This document shows, in pieces, positions 8,832-17,373 of a DNA stretch of 64,000 nucleotides (positions are counted from its first letter, which is position 1; every line of letters begins with the position of its first letter). The DNA is from Streptomyces sp. WZ.A104. Its GTDB lineage: Bacteria; Actinomycetota; Actinomycetes; Streptomycetales; Streptomycetaceae. The stretch is taken from NCBI RefSeq assembly GCF_002382885.1, contig NZ_NWVL01000005.1, positions 1-64,000 on the forward strand, in the 5' to 3' direction. The notes under the pieces were generated by a model. That model ran no database searches. It was not told the origin of the DNA and saw only the letters and a program-made list of their open reading frames with translations. Both the position numbers and the translations under genes were made by a program.

Positions 8832-9257
8832 GAGAGCTTCCTTCCGTGCTGACCCCGGTGGGACCGGGGACGACTGGTCCGCCCTGCTGGGTACCCCTTG
8901 CCGCGCGGAGCACTCCTCCCGGATCCGGCCTCCGGCCGAAGGTGCGGGGTGCCGACGGCTCGGCCGTATCGGGAGCCCCGGCCCATCGGCCCGGACCGCA
9001 CGCGCGGTGCGACGGTGTGACCCGCCCGGGTGCGGGTACCCGGTGCGTGGCTCCACCTCCACAGTAGGGCCCGACCGCGGAAGGGGAGGCGCAGAGGATG
9101 GTCCACTTCGACGCGCGCCTCTCGTACCGCTGCGCCACAGTGGAGATCAGGATCGCGGACGTCTGACCGGGCCCGGCCGGCATGGTGCTGCCGGCCACGC
9201 TCGTACGGGGCGCAGAGGGAACAGAAGCGTCGGAAGACCGGAAGAGAGGAGCAGTCC
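8832..9257. other. Divergent intergenic region with two GGGTACCC sites
   Basis: A 426-bp region between the small acidic gene and the PfpI-family gene. It holds GGGTACCC at 8889-8896 and at 9034-9041; GGGTAC resembles the -10 element of Streptomyces stress sigma factor (SigB-type) promoters in either direction, but no clear GTTT -35 element is seen at the right distance. I see no convincing gene here. Confidence 0.3.
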
Positions 9258-9821
9258 ATGTCCACCACCGATCTCGGCGACCGCCGGATCCTGGTCATCG
9301 TCACCAACTACGGGGTCGAGCAGGACGAACTCGTCGTCCCCGTCCGGCACCTGCGCGACCGAGGCGCCCAGGTCGGCGTGGCGGCGGTCTCCGGCGACGA
9401 GATCCGCACCCTCGTCGGCGACCGCGATCCCGGCGAGAGTGTGCGGCCCGACCTCACGCTCGCCGACGTCGACCCCGCCGCGTACGACCTCCTGCTGGTA
9501 CCTGGCGGCACGCTGAACGCCGACTCGCTGCGCCTGGAGGACGCCACCACCCGGATCGTCAGCTCGTTCGCCGCATCCGGCAGGCCGGTGGCCGCGATCT
9601 GCCACGGCCCGTGGGCGCTCGTGGAGGGCGGCTATGTCAGAGGTAAGACGCTGACCTCGTACGCCTCCCTGCGCACCGACATCACCAACGCGGGCGGCAC
9701 CTGGGTCGACAAGTCGGTCGTCCGCGACGACGCCTCCGGCTGGCCGCTGATCACCTCGCGGAACCCCGGTGACCTGGAGGACTTCCTCGGCGAGATCGAC
9801 GCCGTGCTCACCGGGGCCTGA
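9258..9821 (+). CDS. DJ-1/PfpI-family glutamine-amidotransferase-like protein
   Basis: Protein of 187 residues with the class I amidotransferase-like fold. The nucleophile elbow AAICHGPWAL near residue 112 gives the catalytic cysteine followed by histidine, and LLLVPGG near residue 78 is the usual oxyanion region. Members act as deglycases, chaperones or intracellular proteases and are often stress-induced. The start at 9258 is preceded by AGAGGAG. It is a single gene, convergent with the beta-lactamase gene 8 bp downstream. Confidence 0.87.
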   Translation: MSTTDLGDRRILVIVTNYGVEQDELVVPVRHLRDRGAQVGVAAVSGDEIRTLVGDRDPGESVRPDLTLADVDPAAYDLLLVPGGTLNADSLRLEDATTRIVSSFAASGRPVAAICHGPWALVEGGYVRGKTLTSYASLRTDITNAGGTWVDKSVVRDDASGWPLITSRNPGDLEDFLGEIDAVLTGA

Positions 9822-9829
9822 CCCACCTG

Positions 9830-10777
9830 TCAGGGAGTGTCCTGCCCGGTCAGCGCGCCGACGGCGACGGACGCCGCCTTCGCGATCAGCGTGTTGTCGA
9901 AGGCGGCTTTCGCGTCCTTCCGGTTGGACAGCACCGCCAGCACGAGCGGGGCGGCGTCTGGCGGCCACACCACGGCGATGTCGTTGCGCGTCCCGTACGA
10001 ACCGCCCGCCCCGGTCTTGTCGCCGACGGTCCACCCCTTCGGGGCCCCGGCCCGGATCAGCTCGTCGCCGGTGGTGTTGGTCCGCAGCCACTGGGTGAGC
10101 CGGGCCCGCTCGGGCCTGCCGAGGACATCGCCCAGGACGAACGCGCGCAGATCCTCGGCCAGGGCCCGGGGCGTGCTGGTGTCGCGTGTCGCGCCCGGGC
10201 TCCACTCGTTGAGCTCCGTCTCGCGCCGCTCCATTCGCGTCACGTCGTCCCCGAGCCCCGCCAGCACCGTCTGGAGCCCCCGGGGCCCGCCGAGCGCGTC
10301 GAACAGCAGGTTCCCGGCCGTGTTGTCGCTGTAGCGGACGGCGGCGTCGCACAGGTCGCCCAGGCTCATTCCGGTGGCCACATGCTTCTCGGTGACAGGG
10401 GAGTAGTCGACGAGATCCTCGCGGCGGTACGTCACGACGTGCTCCAGCCCGCTCAGCCCGTGCTTGTGCAGCACCGCCCCCGCCGCCAGCGCCTTGAACG
10501 TTGAGGTGTAAGGGAACCGCTCCCCATCACGATGGGCGACCGTACGTCCGCTCCCGGTGTCCACGGCGTACACGCCGAGCCGGGCCGTGTACTCCTTCTC
10601 CAGCGCCGCGAACGCGCGGGTCGGGTCCTTTGCCGCCGACGGCGATCCCGCCGCCTTCCCGGGGGACGCCGAAGCGCTGTCCGGGCCCCCGCAGGCGACG
10701 AGCGGTACGGAAACCAGCGCGCCGCCCATCATGCGGAGTACGGAACGTCGGGTGTGGGGGTTGGGCAGTCGGCTCAT
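9830..10777 (-). CDS. bla: Class A beta-lactamase, predicted lipoprotein
   Basis: Serine beta-lactamase of 315 residues. All active-site motifs are visible: STFK (about 92-95), SDN (150-152), ExxLN-type ETELN (186-190) and KTG (254-256), matching Ambler Ser70, Ser130, Glu166 and Lys234. The N-terminus carries a twin-arginine [10 protein letters not shown] stretch, a hydrophobic core and a lipobox LVAC with Cys29, so export and lipid anchoring are likely. It hydrolyses beta-lactams outside the membrane. The 948-bp frame is intact. No linked regulator is seen; it converges with the PfpI gene. Confidence 0.95.
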   Translation of the reverse strand: MSRLPNPHTRRSVLRMMGGALVSVPLVACGGPDSASASPGKAAGSPSAAKDPTRAFAALEKEYTARLGVYAVDTGSGRTVAHRDGERFPYTSTFKALAAGAVLHKHGLSGLEHVVTYRREDLVDYSPVTEKHVATGMSLGDLCDAAVRYSDNTAGNLLFDALGGPRGLQTVLAGLGDDVTRMERRETELNEWSPGATRDTSTPRALAEDLRAFVLGDVLGRPERARLTQWLRTNTTGDELIRAGAPKGWTVGDKTGAGGSYGTRNDIAVVWPPDAAPLVLAVLSNRKDAKAAFDNTLIAKAASVAVGALTGQDTP

Positions 10778-10802
10778 CCCGCCATGCTAGGCAGCCCGGG
10801 GA

Positions 10803-11059
10803 CGGACCATCACGTACCTGATCGAATCAGGCCACGTACGGGTGCGCGGCGACTGCGAGGGCGAGCCCGTCGCCTGCGTGCCGCCGGACCCCGCCGACGC
10901 GGTCCTGGAAGCGGTGCGCGACCGCCCGTTGGGCAAGGAGGCGGTACGGATCGGCAGCTGTGTCGAGGACCATTCCGGCAGGGTCGTGGCCCCACCGGGC
11001 TCGGCGGGAAACGGGTGGCCGACGTGCCGTTGGGCGAGCGACTGCCGCGCGTCTGCTGA
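10803..11059 (+). pseudogene. hypE: 3' remnant of hypE (hydrogenase maturation protein)
   Basis: The translated region reads like the last 80-90 residues of HypE. In one frame EPVACVPPDPADAVLEAVR and RPLGKEAVRIG are seen; the frame then shifts by one base near 10990 and continues as GGKRVADVPLGERLPRVC with a stop at 11059. HypE proteins end in PRIC, whose cysteine carries the cyanide ligand for the NiFe site. No start, no upstream part of the gene and no other hyp or hydrogenase gene are present, so this is a relic. Confidence 0.55.
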
Positions 11060-11079
11060 CAGGGAGGGCTTCCCGCCGC

Positions 11080-12108
11080 TCAGTCCAGCGTCTGCGTGAT
11101 CTCACTGTGCGTCGCGGTGTGCACGACCCGGGCGCGCGCGCCGTTGACGAGCGGCATGTACGGGGGCACGTGCCCGCACTCGACGTCGGCGAGGATCGGC
11201 ACGTTCAGCGGACCGAGCGCGTCGAGCACCGCCTCGTGCTGACCGAGCGACGGTGTGCCCGGCGCCGAGGTCCGGCCGACCAGCACCGCCCGCGCCGTGT
11301 CGAAGAATCCGGCCATTCGCATCCCGTGCAGGTAGCGGCAGATGGCGAGCGCGTCCTCGCCCGCCGCTTCCACGTACACGAGGAGGCCGTCCGGGGCGTG
11401 CGCCCGGGCGAAGGAGGAGGAGTCGAGATACGGGGTCCCCGTGAGGTTGCACAGCATTTCGGTGCAGCCACCGATGAGCCGTCCTTCCGCGTCCACGTCC
11501 CCGTCGCCGTCCAGCCGGGTCCACCGCCCCGGGGTGTCGAGCGTGAGCGTACGGGCGTCGGGGTGCTCCGCCCAGTCGTCCCAGCCCGAGGCCCGGTGTC
11601 GTTCCGGCGGGATCTGGGTGAACCGGTGGCCCGGCGGGGCGGCGACGATGTCGAACCAGGACACCAGCCCCTCCGGCACCCGGTAGGGGGTGTCCATGAG
11701 GTTGTTCCCGTGCACGGTCGCCACCCCGGTGAGCAGGGTCAGCGGTGTCATCACGGTAGACATGTCCGAGTAGCCCACCAGCCAGGTCGGCTCAGCCGCC
11801 CGCACGGCGTCCCAGTCGATCAGCGGCAGCAGGTCGAGCGCGGTCTCCCCGCCCCACGGCGGCACCACGGCCCGGATCGCGGGATTCGTCAACATCTCCG
11901 TCAACTCGGCCGCCCGGTCGGCCGCGGGCGCGCTGACATGCCCCGAACCGTCCATGCAACGGCCGGTCACGACCTCGTACCCCCGTGCCTCCACATCGCG
12001 CACCGCCACGGCGAGCCGCTCGCGCAGCTCCTTGGGCACTCCGCTGGAAGGGGAGGTGATTCCGATGCGGTCACCGGGGTGCAGGGGGCGCGGGTATCGA
12101 ACTGACAT
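11080..12108 (-). CDS. LD-carboxypeptidase / MccF-like peptidase (S66 family)
   Basis: Protein of 342 residues. The S66 nucleophile is in VGYSDMS (Ser about 114), the glutamate in VYVEAAGED, and the histidine in [11 protein letters not shown] near the C-terminus. Family members either cut the LD bond of muropeptides during cell-wall recycling or, as MccF, destroy microcin C-like nucleotide peptides. Length and the absence of a signal peptide fit a cytoplasmic enzyme of either kind. ATG at 12108 gives the usual N-terminus ([17 protein letters not shown]). It faces the hypE relic and diverges from the mbtH gene. Confidence 0.88.
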   Translation of the reverse strand: MSVRYPRPLHPGDRIGITSPSSGVPKELRERLAVAVRDVEARGYEVVTGRCMDGSGHVSAPAADRAAELTEMLTNPAIRAVVPPWGGETALDLLPLIDWDAVRAAEPTWLVGYSDMSTVMTPLTLLTGVATVHGNNLMDTPYRVPEGLVSWFDIVAAPPGHRFTQIPPERHRASGWDDWAEHPDARTLTLDTPGRWTRLDGDGDVDAEGRLIGGCTEMLCNLTGTPYLDSSSFARAHAPDGLLVYVEAAGEDALAICRYLHGMRMAGFFDTARAVLVGRTSAPGTPSLGQHEAVLDALGPLNVPILADVECGHVPPYMPLVNGARARVVHTATHSEITQTLD

Positions 12109-12357
12109 GCGCTGGATTCTGGCACAACACCCCGCACGGGCGGCGGGACACCGGGTGCCGTCGGGCTCCGGGCCCGGACCGGTGTGGCGGATGGGGAAGC
12201 CGCCACGGGCGGCCGGAGCGTGGTCCAGGAGTCCCAGCGCGACAACCTGCTTCCGGTCGGTGTCACCACGGCCGTGCCGGCGGTGTGCGACGGAAGGGAG
12301 TTGTGAGATTCGGTGGGTCAACCGAGAAAGAGACGGGTAGGATCGCTGACATCCAAG

Positions 12358-12376
12358 TAAAGAGAGCCTTGCCTAA
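12358..12376 (+). promoter_or_regulatory. Candidate iron box (DmdR/IdeR-type) before mbtH
   Basis: TAAAGAGAGCCTTGCCTAA agrees with the iron-box consensus TTAGGTTAGGCTAACCTAA at 12 of 19 positions by hand alignment, with the CCTAA end conserved. It lies 16 bp before the mbtH start codon, the place where a ferrous-iron repressor would block transcription. The left half is weak. Confidence 0.4.
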
Positions 12377-12392
12377 GTTGACGGAGGATGCG

Positions 12393-12611
12393 GTGGCCAA
12401 CCCGTTCGAGGACGAGAACGGCACCTATCTGGTGCTCGTCAACGACGAGGGACAGCACTCCTTGTGGCCCGCCTTCGCCGAGGTGCCCGCCGGGTGGACC
12501 GTGGCTCACCCCGAGGACACCCGCCAGGCCTGCTTGGACTACGTGGAGCGGAACTGGACCGACCTGCGGCCCAAGAGCCTGATAGAGAGCACGGCGGCCG
12601 ATCCCGCGTGA
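12393..12611 (+). CDS. mbtH: MbtH-family protein (orphan)
   Basis: Protein of 72 residues that in other systems binds and activates NRPS adenylation domains. The family pattern is complete: [30 protein letters not shown] with the conserved tryptophans, and [10 protein letters not shown] at the end. GTG at 12393 is the start, with GGAGG at 12383-12387. No NRPS gene is in the window, so it would serve a distant siderophore or peptide synthetase; a candidate iron box directly upstream (12358-12376) supports a siderophore link. Its stop overlaps the start of a small downstream reading frame. Confidence 0.93.
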   Translation: MANPFEDENGTYLVLVNDEGQHSLWPAFAEVPAGWTVAHPEDTRQACLDYVERNWTDLRPKSLIESTAADPA

Positions 12612-12751
12612 GCACATCCCCCAAGCTGCCCGACCTGGTCGCCAGATGGGGCTTCCTCGCCGGAGCCGGAGCCGGAGTGGCGGGCGCGGCAGCGGCTCTC
12701 TGTGTCGGCCTCGCCGATGGAGCCGGGCGTTCACCGCTGTCGCTGCCCTGA
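12608..12751 (+). CDS. Small hydrophobic peptide coupled to mbtH
   Basis: A 47-residue frame beginning with GTG that overlaps the mbtH stop (GTGA). Residues about 14-34 ([21 protein letters not shown]) form one probable membrane helix. I know no family for it. The coupling to mbtH argues that it is translated; the small size and simple composition leave it uncertain. Confidence 0.4.
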   Translation: MSTSPKLPDLVARWGFLAGAGAGVAGAAAALCVGLADGAGRSPLSLP

Positions 12752-12869
12752 CCGTCGTCGGAGGGTGCAGATCTCCCCGCTCCGGCCTCGCCCGGCTGCT
12801 GGACCTCCTCTCAGGCCCGCACGACCGATGACACCGCCCCGCACCGACCGCCCCAGGAGCGCACACCCC

Positions 12870-13436
12870 ATGCACCACCCCCTCCGCCCCGCCCGCGAAG
12901 TCCCGTTCCCCGACGCCCTCGGCCCCCACGAGTCACCGGCCCCGCACCCCCTGCTCGCCCCGGTCGCCGGTTACCTCGGGACCTGGTCCGGTACCGGCCG
13001 CGGCGGATACCCGACGCTCGACGAGGGGTTCACGTACGCCCAGGAAGTGACGTTCAGCCATGACGGGCGGCCCTTCCTCGCGTACGAGGCGCGGGCCTGG
13101 CTGCTGGGCCCCGACGGGCAGCCCGTGCGGCCGTCCGCCAGGGAGACCGGATGGTGGCGGCTCCAGCCCGACGGGCGGGTGGAGGCGCTGATCACCCAGC
13201 CCACCGGCATCGCGGAGATCTCGGTCGGTCAGGTTCACGACGGTACGGTCGACCTCGCCACCCATCACGTGGGGCTCGCCCCCACCGCCAAGACGGTCGA
13301 GGCCACCCGGCGTCGCTACACCTTGACGGACGGGAACACCCTCGCCTTCGTCCACGAGCTCGCGGCCGTCGGACAGCCGCTCCAGCACCACCTGTCGGCA
13401 GAGCTTCGCCGGGCGGCGCCCGGACAAGGCCTTTAG
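12870..13436 (+). CDS. Nitrobindin-like heme-binding beta-barrel protein
   Basis: Protein of 188 residues of the FABP-like nitrobindin family, which bind ferric heme in a ten-stranded barrel and react with nitric oxide or peroxynitrite. The signature [14 protein letters not shown] near residue 38 is the usual first strand pair, followed by [16 protein letters not shown] and a C-terminal [18 protein letters not shown], which carries the region of the proximal histidine. ATG at 12870 is preferred, with AGGAG at 12855-12859. It is a single gene with no clear operon partner. Confidence 0.82.
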   Translation: MHHPLRPAREVPFPDALGPHESPAPHPLLAPVAGYLGTWSGTGRGGYPTLDEGFTYAQEVTFSHDGRPFLAYEARAWLLGPDGQPVRPSARETGWWRLQPDGRVEALITQPTGIAEISVGQVHDGTVDLATHHVGLAPTAKTVEATRRRYTLTDGNTLAFVHELAAVGQPLQHHLSAELRRAAPGQGL

Positions 13437-13522
13437 TTGCCCGAGCGTGACCAAGAGGGCGCATAGGGGACGGTTCTTCGGGCATATGCTCGGATGACCA
13501 GGAGAACAGGAGCCCTCACCCG

Positions 13523-13951
13523 ATGTCCCTTCCCTCTTACCCGGACCCCTCGTACACGGGCCCGCCCGCAGCCGGGCGGGAACCCTACGGCAGTCACGGG
13601 CCCGCCCCGACGAACGGCTTCGCGGTCGCCGCCCTCGTCCTCGGCCTCAGCGCCTGTGTGTTCTTCTGGACCGTGGTCGGCGGGGTTCTCCTCGGGCTGC
13701 TCGCCATCGTCTTCGGGATCATCGCAGCGCTCCGCACCCGTCAGGGCCGGGCCCCGCGCCGGGTGATGGCCATAGTCGGCGCCTCGTTCGGGGCACTCGG
13801 TCTCATCGGTTCCGCGGTCCTCCTCGTGTGGGTGGTCAACCTGGTCGACTCCGAGGAGTTCAGGAACTTCGAACGGTGCATGGACCGCGCGGTCGGCCAG
13901 ACGGCGCAGGACCGCTGCACCGAGGACTTCCTCGACGAGCTGACCAACTGA
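13523..13951 (+). CDS. DUF4190-type small membrane protein
   Basis: Protein of 142 residues. A Pro/Tyr/Gly-rich head (residues 1-30) is followed by two hydrophobic segments at about 33-68 and 80-106, with a short RQGRAPRR turn between; this is the DUF4190 pattern. The tail has two cysteines (FERCMDRAV and DRCTEDFL) that could form an external disulfide. The function is unknown. The start at 13523 is 87 bp after the nitrobindin gene. Confidence 0.72.
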   Translation: MSLPSYPDPSYTGPPAAGREPYGSHGPAPTNGFAVAALVLGLSACVFFWTVVGGVLLGLLAIVFGIIAALRTRQGRAPRRVMAIVGASFGALGLIGSAVLLVWVVNLVDSEEFRNFERCMDRAVGQTAQDRCTEDFLDELTN

Positions 13952-13979
13952 CGGACCGCGCACGGCGTACGCTCGGGGC

Positions 13980-14366
13980 ATGGTGCACGTACTGGGCAGC
14001 AGGATCCTGCTCCACCCCACCGACCCCGAGCGTTCGCGTGCCTTCTACGGCGAGGCTCTGGGCCTCGCCGTCTACCGCGAGTTCGGCACCGGCCCCGAGC
14101 GCGGCACGGTCTACTTCCTGGGCGGCGGATTCCTGGAGGTCTCCGGGCGCGGGGAGGATCCGCCCTCGTCCTCCGTGCAGATCTGGCTCCAGGTCGACGA
14201 CGCCGGGGCCGCCCACGAGGAGTTGCGGGCCAAGGGCGTCGACGTGCTGCGTCCGCCGCGGCGGGAGCCCTGGGGGCTGATCGAGATGTGGATCGCCGAC
14301 CCCGACGGGGTGCGGATCGCCGTGGTCGAGGTCCCGGAGGACCATCCGCTGCGCTACCGGGCCTGA
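13980..14366 (+). CDS. VOC-family protein
   Basis: Protein of 128 residues with the glyoxalase-like repeat: ILLHPTDPERSRAFYGEALGL at the N-terminus, a middle strand QIWLQVDDAGAAHEEL, and MWIADPDGVRIAVVEVP near the end, which carries the metal-ligand glutamate position. The substrate is unknown. It starts 29 bp after the DUF4190 gene, and its 3' end overlaps the end of the opposing NmrA-like gene by 13 bp. Confidence 0.82.
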   Translation: MVHVLGSRILLHPTDPERSRAFYGEALGLAVYREFGTGPERGTVYFLGGGFLEVSGRGEDPPSSSVQIWLQVDDAGAAHEELRAKGVDVLRPPRREPWGLIEMWIADPDGVRIAVVEVPEDHPLRYRA

Positions 14367-15240
14367 GCGCCCGGACGGCTGTCCGCCGCGCCCGCCGTCC
14401 TGCCCAACTCCCGTGCCGCGAAGCCGTCGAAGTCTCCCGGTGGCCGGCCCGTGAGCCGTAGCACGGTGTCCGTGACCCGGTCCTCGGCTCCACCGGCGAT
14501 GGCGCGGTCCATTCCGGCGAGCATCTCCGCGAACAGGACGGGTGTCCCGGAGGCGGCGAGCCGGTCGCGCATGTTCTCGTACGTCAGGTGCTCATGGCGG
14601 ACGTTCCGCCCGGTGGCCCGGCCGACCGCAGAGGCGACCTCGTCGTAACTCAGCGGCCGGGGACCGGTGAGGACCAGGTCGGTGTCGGGTGCCCGCTCGT
14701 CGGTCAGGGCGTGCACGGCGACCGCGGCGATGTCCTCCGCGGCCACGAAGCCGACCCGTCCCTCGCCCGCCGCGGTCCGGATGACGCCTGCCTCCCGGAT
14801 GCTCAGGGCATGCGTGTGGTCACCCGTGAAGTTCTGCATGAACCAGGACGGCCGCAGCACCGCCCACTCCTCGAAGAGGCTGGGCAGCGCCCGGTGGACA
14901 CGGCCGGTCGCGGGCCCGCCCACCGGGATCGCGGAGGAGCTGAGCAGCACCGCACGGCGAACCCCGGCATCGCGGGCCCGCTCCAGGAAGGGCGGCATCA
15001 CCTCGGCCGGGTCCGGTTGGCCGGTCGGCGGCACCAGATAGACCCGGTCCGCCCCGGTCAGCGTCTCGCCGTGGCTGGAGGGGTCCTCCCAGTCGAAGCG
15101 GACCGCCTCGGCGCCGGGTGCCGGACGGGGGGCGCGGGAGGCGGCCCGCGCACGGTGCCCGGCTGCGGCGAGGCCGGCGACGACACGGCTGCCGGTGGTG
15201 CGGTCGCGCCGATGACGAGGGTTGCGGCGGAGGTCTGCAT
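14354..15240 (-). pseudogene. NmrA-like NAD(P)-binding protein, frameshifted near the start
   Basis: Full-length reading gives an atypical SDR of the NmrA/azoreductase-like type, about 295 residues. The start at 15240 reads MQTSAATLVIGAT; one base is then missing near 15201, inside what should be the GATGTTGS nucleotide-binding loop. Shifting the frame there restores GSRVVAGLAAAGHRARA and runs without a break to the stop at 14354 (RRAVLLSSSAIP, RPSWFMQNF are typical). From GTG codons inside it a 226-residue product lacking the dinucleotide loop could be made. Either a recent mutation or a one-base sequence error. It is divergent from the TetR gene. Confidence 0.75.
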
Positions 15241-15296
15241 CGGCTGCTCCCGGTGAAGTCGTTCGACGGCCCCGCAGGTTCCGTCACCTAGAATGT

Positions 15297-15345
15297 GGAC
15301 CGTCGGTCCGTTTCAGTGGCGACGATACGGATCGTGGGTCCGTTT
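15297..15345. promoter_or_regulatory. Paired TetR-type operator sites between NmrA-like gene and TetR gene
   Basis: GGACCGTCGGTCC (15297-15309) is a perfect palindrome around a central base. A second, imperfect copy ACGGATCGTGGGTCCGT lies at 15327-15343. GGTCCGTTT occurs in both (15305-15313 and 15337-15345), 32 bp apart. The pair lies between the two divergent starts, where the adjacent TetR protein would control both genes. Confidence 0.6.
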
Positions 15346-15364
15346 TGTAATCGGAGGAGACCCC

Positions 15365-15958
15365 ATGACCGCCCGCACGCCTCGCAAGGACGCCGCCCGC
15401 AACCGTGCGGCCGTCCTCGCGGCGGCCGATGATCTCTTCGCCCGCTGCGAGAGCCCCGCCGCCGTCACCATGGCCGATATCGCGGCGGCGGCCGGTGTCG
15501 GCAAGGCGACCCTCTTCCGCGGTTTCGGTGACCGCACCGGGTTGATCCGTGCCCTGTTCGAAGCGCGCCTCGAACCGATCCGGGCCGCCGTCGAGTCCGG
15601 CCCGCCGCCACTGGGCCCCGCGGCCCCGCCGCTGCGTCGCGTACCCGCCCTGCTGGACGCCGTCCTGTGCTTCAAGCTCGACAACCGGCACCTCGCCCTC
15701 GCTCTGGAGGACACCGGCGGAGACAGCCCGTACCGCACAGAGCACTACGAGAGCTGGCACCGCACCCTCCAGGGCCTGCTGGACCGGATCGAGGGCTTCA
15801 CCGGCAGCGCCTACGCCGCACATGCCCTGCTGGCGGCCACACGCGCCGATCTCGTCGAGCACCTGGTCGTCCAGCAGGGCATGGGCCGTGAGGAACTGCG
15901 TGCGAACCTGGCCGACTACGCCGCCACGGTCCTCGCATCCCGCCATTCCCCGGGCTGA
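15365..15958 (+). CDS. TetR-family repressor
   Basis: Protein of 197 residues. The N-terminal helix-turn-helix is at about residues 36-60 (MADIAAAAGVGKATLFRGF); the rest is an alpha-helical ligand-binding part without recognised specificity. ATG at 15365 follows GGAGGAG. It is divergent from the NmrA-like oxidoreductase gene with two operator-like sites between, the common arrangement in which the repressor controls itself and the neighbouring enzyme. Confidence 0.9.
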   Translation: MTARTPRKDAARNRAAVLAAADDLFARCESPAAVTMADIAAAAGVGKATLFRGFGDRTGLIRALFEARLEPIRAAVESGPPPLGPAAPPLRRVPALLDAVLCFKLDNRHLALALEDTGGDSPYRTEHYESWHRTLQGLLDRIEGFTGSAYAAHALLAATRADLVEHLVVQQGMGREELRANLADYAATVLASRHSPG

Positions 15959-16135
15959 GCGGCTGCCCCCGTCGCCTCCCCCGGGTCACCGCCCGGACTT
16001 GTGTGCGCCGTGTCGCCGGTTGCACCCGCACCGGGTGTTTGCCACGGTGTCCCTCGGCAGGTGGCACAGTGATCGCCGGGGTTCATCGCCCCGCACACCG
16101 TCCGCACGGAACGCAGAGCAGAGAAGGAGGGTTCG

Positions 16136-16213
16136 ATGTCCTCGAAGCGACGTCGGAAGAAGAAGGCCCGCCGCAAGAACGGCGCCAACCACGGCAAGCG
16201 CCCTCAGTGCTGA
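16136..16213 (+). CDS. 25-residue basic peptide resembling ribosomal protein bL37
   Basis: A 26-codon gene with GGAGG at 16126-16130, 5 bp before the ATG, and a very strong terminator 24 bp after the stop. The product starts MSSKRRRKKKARRK and ends ANHGKRPQC. The run ANHGKRP and the basic head match bL37, the roughly 24-residue large-subunit protein found in mycobacterial ribosomes. A ribosomal peptide or a paralogue of it is the best reading. Its length makes it easy to miss. The identification rests on the remembered bL37 sequence, not on a search. Confidence 0.72.
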   Translation: MSSKRRRKKKARRKNGANHGKRPQC

Positions 16214-16237
16214 TCGGCCGTAACTGAGCCAAGCGCC

Positions 16238-16279
16238 CCGCCCGGGGTCCGGCACCGTTGGGTGCCGGACCCCGGGCGG
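16238..16279. terminator. Perfect 19-bp terminator hairpin
   Basis: The left arm at 16238-16256 (CCGCCCGGGG...GGCACC) and the right arm at 16261-16279 pair over 19 bp without mismatch around a GTTG loop. It closes the bL37-like gene. Confidence 0.85.
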
Positions 16280-16321
16280 TGTGCTGTCCGCTCGCCGAAC
16301 GCCGTAGCGGTCCGCCGGACA

Positions 16322-16365
16322 CACCGCGGCCCCACCCCGCGGGGGAGCCGGGTGGGGCCGCGGTG
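16322..16365. terminator. 16-bp terminator hairpin at the end of the polyol operon
   Basis: CACCGCGGCCCCACCC (16322-16337) pairs perfectly with GGGTGGGGCCGCGGTG (16350-16365) around a 12-base loop. It lies 70 bp beyond the stop of the PfkB kinase gene (minus strand) and likely ends that operon. Confidence 0.75.
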
Positions 16366-16434
16366 GTTTCCGTGGACCGGGGGAGGGCCTTCGGGAACTC
16401 GGGTCCCGATGTTGATGCCCGGTGTGCGGGTCCC

Positions 16435-17373
16435 TCACACCGCAAGCGGGGCCGTGGGTTCCGTGCCCGCCCGGGCGCAGACCGACGCGGCGGTTCCGGC
16501 CGAGTACTCCAGCATCGCCCGCATTTCCTCGGCGGACAGGTCGGTCCGCCACCCCGCCTCCGCCCCGAGCCAGGACAGCATCCCCGCCATGAACGCGTCG
16601 CCCGCGCCGATCGTGTTGACCACCCGCACCGGCAGGGCCGGGACGGAGACCGCCGGTGCGCCGTGAGCGTACGCGACGGCCCCGCGCGGGCCCCGGGTCA
16701 GCACGACCAGCCGCTCCTGTGCGGCCAGCCTGCGGCAGCTGGCCTCCGGCTCCGCGTCCGGCCACAGGCGTACCAGGTCCTCGTCGCTCGCCTTGACGAC
16801 GCGGGCGAGGCCGCACAGCTCGCGCAGCCGCAGGAGGCTCCGTACGGGGTCGAGGGTGCGGTCCTCGCGGACATTCGGGTCCACCGCCAGCAGTCCGTCG
16901 CCGGCGGCCGCCCGCGCGGTGGCGGCGACGGCCCGGGCCGCGGGCTCCACGACCGCGGCGAGCCCGCCCACGTACACCGCGCCGAAGCGGGACGCCTCCG
17001 TGCTGCGGTCCGGCAGCTGGAAGGTCGCCGTGTCCCGCAGGTGGAAGCGGTAGCTGTTCCCACCGCGGCCCGGGTCCGCGACCGCGAGCGCCGTGGGCAG
17101 CGCCGGGCGGGCGCTCAGCGAGAGATCCACGCCCGCCCCGCCCAGCCACGCCTCGATGGTGCCCGCGAAGGCGTCGTTGCCGATCCCGCCCACGAAGGAC
17201 GGCCGCCCGCCGAGCCGGGCGAGGCCCACCGCGACATTGGCGGGCGCGCCACCCGGCTGGGCTGCCCGGACCCCGGGATCTCCGTCCACCGGGACCAGAT
17301 CCACCAGCGCCTCACCGACCACGAGCACGGAGCCGGGGACCGGCGCGGTGGCGGGAGTCTGGGGGCCCGTCAC
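16435..17373 (-). CDS. PfkB-family sugar kinase (fructokinase-like)
   Basis: ATP-dependent ribokinase-fold kinase of 312 residues. The N-terminal family signature GGAPANVAVGLARLGG lies near residue 41 and the C-terminal one, NTIGAGDAFMAGML with the catalytic aspartate, near residue 253. GTG at 17373 overlaps the stop of the upstream dehydrogenase gene (GTGA). Last gene of a six-gene transport and catabolism operon; after a polyol is oxidised to a ketose by the dehydrogenase, this enzyme would phosphorylate it, so fructose or a similar ketose is the likely substrate. The exact sugar is inference. Confidence 0.88.
   Translation of the reverse strand: MTGPQTPATAPVPGSVLVVGEALVDLVPVDGDPGVRAAQPGGAPANVAVGLARLGGRPSFVGGIGNDAFAGTIEAWLGGAGVDLSLSARPALPTALAVADPGRGGNSYRFHLRDTATFQLPDRSTEASRFGAVYVGGLAAVVEPAARAVAATARAAAGDGLLAVDPNVREDRTLDPVRSLLRLRELCGLARVVKASDEDLVRLWPDAEPEASCRRLAAQERLVVLTRGPRGAVAYAHGAPAVSVPALPVRVVNTIGAGDAFMAGMLSWLGAEAGWRTDLSAEEMRAMLEYSAGTAASVCARAGTEPTAPLAV

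Noticed and set aside
8889-9041. SigB promoters at the two GGGTACCC sites
   Set aside because: No GTTT-like -35 element at the right spacing could be found, so the sites are recorded only as a remark.
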